A DNA stretch of 44,017 bases, taken from NCBI GenBank assembly GCA_902488835.1, contig CABTXQ010000006.1, forward strand, positions 1-44,017, written 5' to 3'. A program made the translations under genes and the position numbers. The stretch's first letter is position 1. Each line of letters starts with the position of its first letter. The notes under the pieces are model-generated. The model searched no databases, was not told where the DNA came from, and saw nothing but the letters and a program-made list of their open reading frames with translations. Origin of the DNA: an uncultured Ileibacterium sp. Lineage in GTDB: Bacteria > Bacillota > Clostridia > Peptostreptococcales > Anaerovoracaceae. Positions 7,046-16,300 of the stretch are shown in pieces.

Positions 7046-8761
7046 TTACACCTCCTCGTCGACCGCAATGCTGGCATTTTTTCTCATATCTGCCCCCTTG
7101 AAATACGCGAGCATCGCCCATGAAGCAATCATACTTGTTCCTCCGGTTGATACAAAAGGAAAGGTTACTCCTGTAAGAGGAAAGAGATCGATGGAACCAA
7201 ACACATTAAGCATTGTCTGAACCATAAACATAGTGGCAGCGCCACAGGCAGCTATGGTATAAAAAGTCGATCTCCCAGCAATAATTGAGTTAACCGCAAA
7301 TAATGAGAGTGTTATTATACAAAGTACCAGTAAAACTGCAATTATATATCCCCATTCTTCCATTACAAAACCAAAGACGAGGTCCGTATTTGCTGCCGGA
7401 ATATTCTTAAGTCCCCCATTACCTGCTCCAAGTCCTATAAGTCCTCCTCCAGCTCCATATGACATTGTTCTCGTCTGCTGATATCCCATACCATTCACGA
7501 ATTCCGGCTCCCACACATGACGCCATGCACCGAATCTGTCAGCTATATATGGCATAAATCTGATAACTATAAGCCCAAAGAATCCGGCAGCTCCTCCTGT
7601 AAGTAAGAGGCGTGAAAAATCTCCACTCATCAAATATGAGACAACGAGATATGTTGAGAAAAAGATAAGAGCAGTTCCAAAATCTCTCATAATTGCAAGG
7701 CAGATCAGACAGAATACGGAAAAGGCCATGTATTGATATAGATGTTTCTTTTGAAAAAGTTCTTCGAGGGTTCCTGCACCTATGAGTATAAAAGCGACTT
7801 TAACAAGTTCAGAAGGCTGTACAGATACCCCTCCTATTGACACCCAATTTGTTGCTCCAAATTTTGCCGTACCGAATATAAGGTTAAATAACAGTAGACC
7901 TATAGAAAGTATTATAAGCCCGATCCTTACCATTCTAGTTCTATCAAGATCTCTTTGAAATATTGACATCGTAATCAACATAACTACTCCAATCAATATT
8001 GCGATGAATTGCCTAAATGTATCTGTGGGTGATGCTGATGCTGTCACTAATAAGCTTATCGTTGACATGAAGAATGCTATTATCTCCATCTCAAAACCTT
8101 TTCGTCCAGTTTTTTTGAAGATTATTACATATATCCACATAAGTATAGATAAGCCTATTATGGATAGAGCTGAAGCGGGATTTAAATCAGTCCTCATTCC
8201 AATCATAAGCTGGAAAATAGATAGAAGTTGGAAAATTGTAACAGCAATAAGCGACTTCCACGGTGACATCGGCTCTCGGTCAAGCCTTCTCATCTCCTCA
8301 TTATTCCTGCTTTCCTCAAAGCTTATTGCAGCTAAATTACATTTGACGTTACCAAGGACTATCTCATCTCCGGTGTTAATCAAATATTTTTTTGACGGGA
8401 TGAGTTTTGTACCGTTTACTGTTGTACCGTTCTTTGATCCGAGATCTTTAATTATCCAATTCCCGTCTTTTCTTCTCATCATTATCGCATGATTTCTCGA
8501 AACAGACTTTCCGTCTATTTTTAGGTCCGCCGATCCACTTCTTCCAAGAAGATTTTCCCAATGTGCAATTGGAAGATTGTATCCGTTTTCAACATATAGA
8601 TATCCCCACACTTCATTTGTCGTCCTTGTTGATAATAATGACAAAATAGCCTTGACCAGAATATATATGGCCAAGACTACAAATATCCATCGAAGTGGAG
8701 TCGTAATATGTTTAACTATTTCATAATTATTGTTTATCCAATTTAGCAAAGATTCAAACAT
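7046..8761 (-). CDS. FHA domain-SEDS fusion, FtsW/RodA-type glycosyltransferase
   Basis: A 571-residue protein. A single N-terminal span (about residues 20-42) precedes an FHA domain (about 70-125: LGRSGSADLKI, SVSRNHA, DLGSKNGTTVNG), followed by ten or so hydrophobic spans of the FtsW/RodA/SpoVE family, which polymerise glycan strands from lipid II. FHA domains bind phosphothreonine peptides, so activity may be tuned by a Ser/Thr kinase. No kinase is encoded in the window. In Actinobacteria, FHA proteins, RodA and PbpA are encoded with PknB, but here FHA and SEDS are one polypeptide. The start ATG lies 3 bases after glnS, with only a weak GGAAA-type ribosome site. Confidence 0.9.
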   Translation of the reverse strand: MFESLLNWINNNYEIVKHITTPLRWIFVVLAIYILVKAILSLLSTRTTNEVWGYLYVENGYNLPIAHWENLLGRSGSADLKIDGKSVSRNHAIMMRRKDGNWIIKDLGSKNGTTVNGTKLIPSKKYLINTGDEIVLGNVKCNLAAISFEESRNNEEMRRLDREPMSPWKSLIAVTIFQLLSIFQLMIGMRTDLNPASALSIIGLSILMWIYVIIFKKTGRKGFEMEIIAFFMSTISLLVTASASPTDTFRQFIAILIGVVMLITMSIFQRDLDRTRMVRIGLIILSIGLLLFNLIFGTAKFGATNWVSIGGVSVQPSELVKVAFILIGAGTLEELFQKKHLYQYMAFSVFCLICLAIMRDFGTALIFFSTYLVVSYLMSGDFSRLLLTGGAAGFFGLIVIRFMPYIADRFGAWRHVWEPEFVNGMGYQQTRTMSYGAGGGLIGLGAGNGGLKNIPAANTDLVFGFVMEEWGYIIAVLLVLCIITLSLFAVNSIIAGRSTFYTIAACGAATMFMVQTMLNVFGSIDLFPLTGVTFPFVSTGGTSMIASWAMLAYFKGADMRKNASIAVDEEV

Positions 8762-8764
8762 AGT

Positions 8765-10411
8765 TTATTTTTTCCACGAGCTCTTCAAGCTTACTATACT
8801 GTTAAACACCAGGTGACTTTCATTGCTAAGCTTGCTGTCTGCAATATAAAATCCTTTTCTAAAGAACTGAACTCTTTCTCCCGGCTTTATCAGTGAAACC
8901 TTAGGTTCTGCATACCCCCACGTCTCCTTAAGCGAATCAGGGTTGAATATCTGTTCACCGTTTTCATCTTCTATCATCATATAAGAGTATTCTCTAATAT
9001 CAACTTTAATTGCCGTGCTTACCTCAACAAAATGAATCGTTCCCTTGACTTTTCTCGTCTTGCACTCGCCACCCTTTGTGTCAGGATCGTATATACCGTG
9101 GATCTCCTTGATCGACCCGTCTTCATTCTTTATAACATCAGTACACTTAACGAAATATGCTCCCTTGAGTCTAACCTCGTTACCTGGATATAGTCTGAAA
9201 TACTTCTTGGCTGGAACTTCCATGAAGTCGTCTCCGTCAATCCATAGTTCCCTTCCGAATGGGACTTCGCGATTTCCAAGTTCCGGAACATTCCTATTGT
9301 TCTCTACCTCAACATTTTCAACTCTACCTTCTTCCCAGTTGGTTATAACAAGCTTTATAGGGTTCGTAACCACGTGCCTTGTTTCGCATTTATTCTGAAG
9401 ATCGCTTCTTACACATGATTCCAGCTGTGCAATATCTACTGTTGAATTTGCCTTTGCTACCCCGATTTCATCACAAAACTGTCTTATAGCAGAAGGGGTG
9501 TACCCGCGCCTTCTTATTCCTGCAATAGTAGGCATCCTCGGGTCATCCCATCCCGAAACCGTTCCGTCTTCTACCATAGCTCTAAGATATCTCTTGCTCA
9601 TTATCATATTGGTGATATTAAGCCGTGCAAACTCAATCTGCCTTGGTGGATTCTTCCAAAACCCTACTTCCTCCAACGTCCAGTCATAAAAAGGCCTGTG
9701 GTCTTCAAATTCCAAAGTGCATATTGAGTGTGTAATGCCTTCTATTGCATCCTCTATAGGATGTGCAAAGTCATACATCGGATATATTACCCATTTATCT
9801 CCCGTATTGTGATGAGTTTCGTGAAGAACTCTATATATTACCGGATCTCTCATATTCATATTTGGAGATGACATATCGATCTTTGCACGAAGAACAGCTT
9901 CGCCGTCTTTGTATTCACCCTTTCTCATTTTTTCAAACAGTTCAAGGTTCTCCTCGACTGTTCTATTCCTGTAAGGGCTTTCCTTGCCTGGTTCTGTCAA
10001 CGTTCCTCGTGTCTTCCTAATCTCTTCAGGTGAAAGATTGCAAACATATGCTTTGCCTTTCTTTATCAGCTCTATTGCTGCATCATACATCACATCGAAG
10101 TAATCCGAAGCCCATCTGTGCTCAGCCCACTGGAATCCAAGCCAGCGAACATCCTCTTCAATAGAATTTACATACTCAATATCTTCCTTCGTTGGATTCG
10201 TATCGTCATATCTCAGATTGCATTTACCGCCATACTTAAGTGCGGTACCGAAGTTAAGGCATATTGATTTAGCATGTCCGATATGCAGATATCCATTCGG
10301 CTCAGGAGGAAATCTTGTTATTATCTCCTTGTGTTTTCCACTCTTTAAATCTTCTTCTATTATGTCGTGAATAAAATTCCCGGCCATGTCCTTATATCTG
10401 CTATTATCCAT
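8765..10411 (-). CDS. glnS: Glutaminyl-tRNA synthetase
   Basis: A 548-residue class I aminoacyl-tRNA synthetase that charges tRNA-Gln with glutamine. The HIGH signature is at residues 43-46 within PPEPNGYLHIGHAKS, a KMSKS-like MSKR motif is near residue 270, and the C-terminal beta-barrel anticodon-binding region follows. The length is normal for bacterial GlnRS. The start is ATG 10409-10411 with GGAGGAAA upstream, and an upstream extension to 10498 is rejected. It is the first gene of the operon with the FHA-SEDS protein and the PBP. Many clostridia make Gln-tRNA through GatCAB instead, so a dedicated GlnRS is a useful lineage marker. Confidence 0.95.
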   Translation of the reverse strand: MDNSRYKDMAGNFIHDIIEEDLKSGKHKEIITRFPPEPNGYLHIGHAKSICLNFGTALKYGGKCNLRYDDTNPTKEDIEYVNSIEEDVRWLGFQWAEHRWASDYFDVMYDAAIELIKKGKAYVCNLSPEEIRKTRGTLTEPGKESPYRNRTVEENLELFEKMRKGEYKDGEAVLRAKIDMSSPNMNMRDPVIYRVLHETHHNTGDKWVIYPMYDFAHPIEDAIEGITHSICTLEFEDHRPFYDWTLEEVGFWKNPPRQIEFARLNITNMIMSKRYLRAMVEDGTVSGWDDPRMPTIAGIRRRGYTPSAIRQFCDEIGVAKANSTVDIAQLESCVRSDLQNKCETRHVVTNPIKLVITNWEEGRVENVEVENNRNVPELGNREVPFGRELWIDGDDFMEVPAKKYFRLYPGNEVRLKGAYFVKCTDVIKNEDGSIKEIHGIYDPDTKGGECKTRKVKGTIHFVEVSTAIKVDIREYSYMMIEDENGEQIFNPDSLKETWGYAEPKVSLIKPGERVQFFRKGFYIADSKLSNESHLVFNSIVSLKSSWKK

Positions 10412-10438
10412 ATGTTTCCTCCATTTATATACTATGGG

Positions 10439-10467
10439 ATTATAACATAATACCTTCAGTCTAACAA
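10439..10467 (-). promoter_or_regulatory. Promoter of the glnS operon
   Basis: TTGTTA (10462-10467), 17-base spacer and TATAAT (10439-10444) on the minus strand. The -35 hexamer lies within the last codons of the upstream glycerophosphotransferase gene. No terminator is seen between the two operons, so read-through is possible. Confidence 0.55.
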
Positions 10468-11580
10468 TAAAATATGTCTTGCAAGACTCTCTGTGCAATT
10501 ATCCATTATTTGAACGTAATCTGATGCAAACTTTTTAACTTTATCAGGATAAAAACGGTTATTGTCTATTGCATGCACAAGATCGTCTGGTGTTTTACAA
10601 ATCAGGCCAGGCATCGATGCCTCATAATCAAGATAGAAATCCCTTTTTTCTAGGTATTCTTCAATGTCAAATGCATAAAAAATTAAGGATTTTTCCATAA
10701 TTGCTGCCTCGAATATAATCGCTGAGTAATCGCAAATAACAATATCTGATATGGTAAGCATCTCAATAGTTGTAAATTTCTCATCAAAAATTGCATTATC
10801 AACTTCAATTTCCAAATTCATTAGAGGATGTTTTTTTATTATGAAAATATATTTATCGGTGTCGATTTTAGATGCAAGTGAAATAATGCCTTCTGAAATA
10901 TCTCTATTTGCCCTAAAGGTTGGCGCATATATGATAACTTTCCTTCCTTTTGTATCTATCAGTTCCTCATATTCTTGGCATATTCTTTCCTTGCAAGATC
11001 TTATATACTCATCATTTCTTAGGCAGTCCACCCTGGGAAGTGACCCTATAAATATTCGATCTTCGTTATATCCAAAAGCCTCCGCATAAGCACTTCTGCA
11101 TTTTTCACTACTTGCCAAAATATCGGTATAATGCTCATGCATATTTAATGATTTGGCGAAAACCGCATCTCTTCCTTCCCCTTCATTACCCACTATGCTC
11201 TTACCAAATTTCTTTAATGCTCCAAGTGCATGCCATATCTGAACTACCTTAGTTCCACGTCTTTGCTTCAAACAGCTTATTGCAATAGAGTAAGAATCCG
11301 TAATAATTATCCCAGACCTCCCCATGTGCCACATCTGCTTTAATATGTGGGGCAAATATTTAATTTTATTTATTAGTCCCTTATTTATTTTCTTACAGAG
11401 GATAGTGACGGATGTTCCTGGGCTCTGCTTTATTATTTCATCAGAAAGCATCCTTATGTCAAGGGATGGCTTGTCTGCTTGCCTGCTTAATATTGTAACC
11501 TTGTCTTTAACAGGAAAAATTTTTATTACCGCATAGATGATATTTAAGAATATTTTAGAAATAGCTATAATAATTGTCAT
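10456..11580 (-). CDS. CDP-glycerol:poly(glycerophosphate) glycerophosphotransferase family protein (first)
   Basis: A 374-residue TagB/TagF/TarL-family enzyme, predicted peripheral to the inner membrane face, that transfers glycerol- or ribitol-phosphate from a CDP-polyol to a lipid-linked acceptor. A hydrophobic amphipathic N terminus is followed by family motifs: IWHALGALKKFG (about 125), YAPTFRANRD (about 215), KKHPLM (about 255) and ICDYSAIIFE (about 285). The ATG overlaps the preceding glycosyltransferase stop by 4 bases (ATGA). It is the last gene of the polymer operon. CDP-ribitol is a plausible donor because TarI and TarJ are in the same operon. Whether it primes or polymerises cannot be told from sequence. 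Confidence 0.85.
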   Translation of the reverse strand: MTIIIAISKIFLNIIYAVIKIFPVKDKVTILSRQADKPSLDIRMLSDEIIKQSPGTSVTILCKKINKGLINKIKYLPHILKQMWHMGRSGIIITDSYSIAISCLKQRRGTKVVQIWHALGALKKFGKSIVGNEGEGRDAVFAKSLNMHEHYTDILASSEKCRSAYAEAFGYNEDRIFIGSLPRVDCLRNDEYIRSCKERICQEYEELIDTKGRKVIIYAPTFRANRDISEGIISLASKIDTDKYIFIIKKHPLMNLEIEVDNAIFDEKFTTIEMLTISDIVICDYSAIIFEAAIMEKSLIFYAFDIEEYLEKRDFYLDYEASMPGLICKTPDDLVHAIDNNRFYPDKVKKFASDYVQIMDNCTESLARHILLLD

Positions 11581-13262
11581 TTTTTGATACCAAATATCCC
11601 CTTTACTCTATCAATATCTTCTCTTGTGATAACTCTCTTTAACTTATTGGCAAATAAATCTATTGTGTCATAAAATTTGGATTTTGCTAAAACTCCTTTA
11701 TTTGGTGCATTTTCTCTTAATAAATTGGAATTTAGCGGTTCAAGTGAAATCATGCTGCCTCGCCTGATTTTAATATATTTCATATTATTCTTTGAGATTG
11801 ATGTCTTTCTTAAGAGCTTATTAGATAAATATGAGTTGGTAAAATTAACACGGCTTTTTCTTGAAATCTTGCTAAACATATTGTACTGACCATTGATTCT
11901 TGGAATTGTAATCCTGCTATTACCATCATAATATTTGATGAGGGTAGTGGCAAAATCAAGATCATCCCTTTCCTGCATAATATTAACCATGTTTCTCAAA
12001 GTATTTTTTGAATAAAGTATGTGGTCTTTTGCAAAAACAAGGTATTTCCCTTTGGATTTTTTTATTGCATTCTTTATAAACTCAGCTTCATTTCCCTCAT
12101 CCAAAATGTGAATGTTTTGAGCGTTTATTATAGCATCTGGCAATTTGCAATTTTTATCATTTATACAAACTTCAAAAAAAGGAAATAGTTGATTATAAAG
12201 GCTGTCCATAAAGTTTTTAAGTCTTTCTCCCGCAAGATTTGATGTGATAATTACAGAAATTAAAGGATTTAAGGCTATTTCTTCCTGACTTTTAATTCCT
12301 TCTTCCAAGTTAATATCTCGATGCCTTGCAATCAGTTTTTCATAACTAGTTTTACTTATATGAGTTAAATATGAATTGTATCGCTCTGATATGGTTTTAT
12401 AAATAATATCTGCATCTTCTCCTGCCCTCCAGATCCTGCGATAGAATCCATTTATTATTTCTCCCTCTATAAATCTTATATAAAGATCTTCTAAATACTT
12501 ATCACAATCTTTTTCATCATTTCCAAATGTTTTTTTTGCTAAAATTTTTGCAGATTCAAGTATCCTATCGTGAGAAGCAAGTAATCCGTTCAAATATTTG
12601 ATTGATATATTCTGCGTTGCTGATGGCATTAGCCAAAATGGTCTCTTTAAATAATTGTATGCAATTTTATCGCAACCAGCGATGATTGGTTCATTCTTAA
12701 GTATTTCAAATGTGAAGACCCCATCCTCTGCGTTGCTCAAATCATCAAATTTAATGTGGTTTTCCCTAATAAAATTTAGTGAAAACATCTTATTGCAAAC
12801 AGACCATGCACCGAAGAAATGTTTATCGATGGGACTAATTATATTCTGCTTTGCAAGCTTTTGAGAATGCATATAAATTAAATGGTCGCCAAGATTTATC
12901 TCTTCCATCACTCCTACGACCATATCCGCGTTTTTTATTTTTGCTTTATTATATAAATGCTTTAGTGAGTTTTTAGGTATATAATCATCAGGATCATAGA
13001 AAACAACATATTCTCCACTCGCTAAGTCTATTCCCATATTCCTCGCGGAAGAAACACCACCATTTTCCTTTATAAAAGATTTGAAACGCCTATCCTTGCT
13101 TACAAAATCATCTATTATTCTCTGTGATGAATCCGTACTTCCGTCATTTATTATAATGGCTTCCCAATCCTTAAATTCCTGTCTTTCTACGGACAGAAGC
13201 ATCTTCTCAATATATTGTTCAACATTGTAAACCGGGATAACTATTGATACTTTTGATTTCAT
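11577..13262 (-). CDS. Two-module family 2 glycosyltransferase
   Basis: About 561 residues. The N-terminal GT-A domain is clear: KVSIVIPVYNVEQYI, INDGSTDSS, DPDDYIP (the donor/metal-binding DxD-like site) and SARNMG. A second, degenerate GT-A-like module follows from about residue 315 (PLISVIITSNLAGE) and lacks an obvious DxD. The basic C terminus resembles wall-polymer glycosyltransferases that decorate or extend polyol-phosphate chains. I prefer ATG 13260-13262, which aligns with the canonical GT2 start and has AAAGAG upstream; ATG 13284-13286 would overlap tarJ by 8 bases and is an alternative. It is cytosolic or membrane-associated and co-transcribed with tarJ and the first glycerophosphotransferase. 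Confidence 0.85.
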   Translation of the reverse strand: MKSKVSIVIPVYNVEQYIEKMLLSVERQEFKDWEAIIINDGSTDSSQRIIDDFVSKDRRFKSFIKENGGVSSARNMGIDLASGEYVVFYDPDDYIPKNSLKHLYNKAKIKNADMVVGVMEEINLGDHLIYMHSQKLAKQNIISPIDKHFFGAWSVCNKMFSLNFIRENHIKFDDLSNAEDGVFTFEILKNEPIIAGCDKIAYNYLKRPFWLMPSATQNISIKYLNGLLASHDRILESAKILAKKTFGNDEKDCDKYLEDLYIRFIEGEIINGFYRRIWRAGEDADIIYKTISERYNSYLTHISKTSYEKLIARHRDINLEEGIKSQEEIALNPLISVIITSNLAGERLKNFMDSLYNQLFPFFEVCINDKNCKLPDAIINAQNIHILDEGNEAEFIKNAIKKSKGKYLVFAKDHILYSKNTLRNMVNIMQERDDLDFATTLIKYYDGNSRITIPRINGQYNMFSKISRKSRVNFTNSYLSNKLLRKTSISKNNMKYIKIRRGSMISLEPLNSNLLRENAPNKGVLAKSKFYDTIDLFANKLKRVITREDIDRVKGIFGIKK

Positions 13263-13278
13263 AATTAACTCTTTTTGC

Positions 13279-14304
13279 TTAAACATTCCAAAGCATTATC
13301 GTCTTACCATATGATTTTCTTATGTCCGTCTCAAAGGCATTTTTCATATCGATAATATTTTTTACTTCCAAAACTTCCGATACAATATTTGTAAAATAAT
13401 CTACAATTTCAGGGTGTTCTTCTAACATCTTCGCTGTATTTAGAAAGTCCTCTCTACCGCTCCTACTGCTTCCGTAAATTCTTAGCCCCTTTTCAAGCAC
13501 CATTCTCGTGTTGATAGGAACATTGTTTTCACTGACGCCTAGAATGGAAATAGTTCCCTCCGGATTAATAAAATCAATAATTTGGTTGATTGCCGGTTCA
13601 GATCCAGCTCCTCCTGCGCATTCAAAAGCGTGGTCCGGAGCAAAGTCACAAGGAATATCGGTAATAAGATGTGTTTCATCTGCAAAAGAGAAATATTCAA
13701 GCTTATACCTGTTTTTACCAAAAACCACAATTTTTGATTCCGGCAGCCTATATCTCAAAAGTAATGCGACCAAAAATGCCATATTACCATCACCCCAGAT
13801 ACCGACAACATCTCTTCTTTTATGACTAAATTCAAGGAATCTTGAAATTGCATGATAGCCGACAGATATGATTTCACTAAAAGCAGCAACATTTGGATTT
13901 ATTTCATCGGGGATTTTAACAAGTCTATTTGGAGGCATCATGATTATATCCTGCATAAATCCGTCAAATCCGCTCGCACGAAACCTGCTGCTCCTCAGAT
14001 AGTTTTCATGTATTATTTCATCAGACTCGGTAGGAGTGTTCGGTATCATGATAACCCTGTCTCCTACTTTGAATTCCTCTTCATTACTGTATATTACCCT
14101 GCCTATACCCTCGTGGATAAGTGCCATAGGAAGTTTTTTGTTCAAAATTTCTGCAGACCGTTTCCCCTGATAATACCTTTGATCTGCATTGCAAATACTT
14201 AAATGTGTCGGCCTTACCGCTATCTTATCCCTTTCAATTTCTATGTTTTGAAATTCAACTTCAATCTTCCTTGGCTCTGTCAGTCTATATACTGTATTAA
14301 GCAT
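13279..14304 (-). CDS. tarJ: Ribitol-5-phosphate 2-dehydrogenase (NADP-dependent), TarJ type
   Basis: A 341-residue medium-chain zinc dehydrogenase that reduces ribulose-5-phosphate to ribitol-5-phosphate, the precursor of CDP-ribitol. Catalytic-zinc residues are in place: Cys38 in SICNAD and His64-Glu65 in HEGIG. A Rossmann segment (VVGIWGDGNMAFLVALLL, about residue 172) follows, and the structural-zinc Cys cluster of alcohol dehydrogenases is missing, as in TarJ. The start ATG overlaps the tarI stop as TAATG. The tarI-tarJ order and overlap match the known TarIJ module, in which the two proteins act together. Confidence 0.92.
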   Translation of the reverse strand: MLNTVYRLTEPRKIEVEFQNIEIERDKIAVRPTHLSICNADQRYYQGKRSAEILNKKLPMALIHEGIGRVIYSNEEEFKVGDRVIMIPNTPTESDEIIHENYLRSSRFRASGFDGFMQDIIMMPPNRLVKIPDEINPNVAAFSEIISVGYHAISRFLEFSHKRRDVVGIWGDGNMAFLVALLLRYRLPESKIVVFGKNRYKLEYFSFADETHLITDIPCDFAPDHAFECAGGAGSEPAINQIIDFINPEGTISILGVSENNVPINTRMVLEKGLRIYGSSRSGREDFLNTAKMLEEHPEIVDYFTNIVSEVLEVKNIIDMKNAFETDIRKSYGKTIMLWNV

Positions 14305-15011
14305 TATAAGATTCCTCCCATAAGGGACTCGGCAACTGCTATGTCATATGGATATGTTATCTTTATATTAAATGTTTCACCATCAACCATCCTGACTTTT
14401 TCACCGGAAAGCACAAATATCTTGCAAGCATCGGTTAAAATTTCTTTCTCTCTATCTGAAAGTGCATTGTACAATTCCCTTAATTTTTTTGCATTAAAAG
14501 ACTGTGGAGTCTGTCCTTGATAGAACTTTTCCCTATCAGGAATATCTGATAGAACTTTTCCATCACTACTTTCTACAATTGTATCAGTTGCCTTTATTAC
14601 CGTGTCACAAGCTCCGCATTCTTTTGCAACTTCTATATTTTCTTTAATCATTCTATATGTTACAAATGGCCTAACAGCATCATGAGTTATTATTATCGTA
14701 TCATCTTCAAGCTTACCTTTTCCGTCAATATAATCAATACCATTCATGATAGTTTCATTTCTTGTTATGCCTCCCTCAATGACAGTAATATTATTGCTAC
14801 CATTAAGGTATTTTTTTATTAAACTCTTGGTGTGCTCAACCCATTCCTTAGGGCAAAGAACAATTATTTCTTCCATCTCATCAAAAAGCATGAACTTCTC
14901 AACGGTGTGAATTATTATGGGCTTGTCAGCAATATTCATAAATTGCTTAGGCTTTGTTATATCACCCATCCTTTTACCTATACCCCCAGCCAAAATCAGT
15001 CCATAGATCAT
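14304..15011 (-). CDS. tarI: D-ribitol-5-phosphate cytidylyltransferase
   Basis: A 235-residue IspD/TarI nucleotidyltransferase that makes CDP-ribitol from CTP and ribitol-5-phosphate. The nucleotide-binding signature LILAGGIGKRMG is at residues 5-16, followed by KPKQF and ITHDAVRPFV (about 110). IspD (MEP cytidylyltransferase) has the same fold, but the adjacent dehydrogenase and glycerophosphotransferase genes make TarI much more likely. The ATG overlaps the stop of the upstream membrane protein as ATGA. Confidence 0.92.
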   Translation of the reverse strand: MIYGLILAGGIGKRMGDITKPKQFMNIADKPIIIHTVEKFMLFDEMEEIIVLCPKEWVEHTKSLIKKYLNGSNNITVIEGGITRNETIMNGIDYIDGKGKLEDDTIIITHDAVRPFVTYRMIKENIEVAKECGACDTVIKATDTIVESSDGKVLSDIPDREKFYQGQTPQSFNAKKLRELYNALSDREKEILTDACKIFVLSGEKVRMVDGETFNIKITYPYDIAVAESLMGGIL

Positions 15012-16300
15012 TCTTTTACCTCCTTATCTTCGTCCATCGCAAGAATTAAGAATAAGTATAGGACAACAAAATATCTGTTTACGATGAACATGCTCTCAAA
15101 CATGTTTATTACAAATATAAAAATTAGTATAAGGTATTTACTATCTGTTTCCAGTCCCCTGGAATTAAAAATTTTCTTTAATAAGCCTGCAAAAAACATT
15201 ATTGATCCAAGGATACCTGAACACCATAGCATCGCTAGATATCCATTGTGCGGTCCTAAGTTCTCATACCTTGTCCAGCCCTTCTCATAATTATCCTTTA
15301 CGAACCTAGCTCTATTATTTATTTCATTTTTTGCACTACCGCTACCCAAAAAAGCAGTATTTTTGTGAGCAAAAAGGCCGGTTTTCCATATCAGATATCT
15401 GCCGGAACTCATGTTCTCAATTAAATTTTCTTCTTTTGTAATATGATAGTAATTTATCCCCGTTTCCTTATGCTTTTCTGCATACCCCAGGATGCTAAAT
15501 GAGGCTATTAAGCACATGAGCATTATTGCAGCCGTAATTTTTCTTGCATCAACATTTTTCACAACCAGTCTAAAAAGATAAATTACCAAGCAACCTAAGA
15601 GAGCTACTATCGCAGACCTACATTGAGATGCGTAGATGCAGTATAAATTAAAGATTATAGCAATGGCTGAAAAAATTCTCACAAAAGGGTTTTCCCTCCG
15701 AATTAGATTTGCGAGTATTAGTATTGAAAAGGCACTCATAATTCCGAGAGAGTTCGGATTGGCGTACATTGTACACTGAGGCAACACTCCCTTAATTCCG
15801 TATAACGAGATTTTCTCAACAATTTGCTTGGAAAGAATTGGATAATTGCTCGTTATATTCCAGCTTAGGAAAAGGTTTATTGCATTTAATGCGAGATTTA
15901 TGCCTGTAATCAAATACGTAGATTTTTTTATTAAAACGCTTTGACCCTTAAGTAAATCTTCGGATACGACTATTAAGAAAAAACCTTCAAAAAAAGCACT
16001 CCTAATAGTGCTATAGTCAAATGAAAGCTTGAATATGAGTACCAGCCTTATTATGAGATATAAAATCACAAAGATGTTTTTTTTGATAAATTGCTTATAT
16101 TCACCTTTCTTAAAAAATAATACGCAAAAAACAATTGATAAAAGAAGAGCCGATATAATCTCTCCTCTCTCATTAAGCGTAAAAAACTTCCTCCCGATAA
16201 TGGTATTTCCAAATGCAAAAAACATAATAAGGATGATCAAGAGAGATCCGACTACTTTTTTTGTAATCATATCAAATTTTGTTGATGTATTATTAATCAC
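15008..16300 (-). CDS. O-antigen ligase/polymerase-like membrane protein (Wzy_C type)
   Basis: A polytopic membrane protein of about 430 residues with around ten spans and a large loop near residues 270-340. That loop carries the LGPHNGYLAMLW motif typical of Wzy/WaaL-family polymerases and ligases. It could polymerise glycan repeats or attach them to a carrier. The start is uncertain. GTG 16298-16300 is downstream of AAAGGAGATC (spacing long) and overlaps the previous stop by 8 bases; ATG 16268-16270 is free of overlap but has no ribosome site. The combination with glycerophosphotransferases suggests a sugar-containing polyol-phosphate polymer rather than a simple poly(ribitol-phosphate). 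Confidence 0.78.
   Translation of the reverse strand: MINNTSTKFDMITKKVVGSLLIILIMFFAFGNTIIGRKFFTLNERGEIISALLLSIVFCVLFFKKGEYKQFIKKNIFVILYLIIRLVLIFKLSFDYSTIRSAFFEGFFLIVVSEDLLKGQSVLIKKSTYLITGINLALNAINLFLSWNITSNYPILSKQIVEKISLYGIKGVLPQCTMYANPNSLGIMSAFSILILANLIRRENPFVRIFSAIAIIFNLYCIYASQCRSAIVALLGCLVIYLFRLVVKNVDARKITAAIMLMCLIASFSILGYAEKHKETGINYYHITKEENLIENMSSGRYLIWKTGLFAHKNTAFLGSGSAKNEINNRARFVKDNYEKGWTRYENLGPHNGYLAMLWCSGILGSIMFFAGLLKKIFNSRGLETDSKYLILIFIFVINMFESMFIVNRYFVVLYLFLILAMDEDKEVKE

Noticed and set aside
14304..15011. IspD (isoprenoid pathway cytidylyltransferase)
   Set aside because: The fold is the same, but overlap with a TarJ-type dehydrogenase and operon context with glycerophosphotransferases favour TarI.
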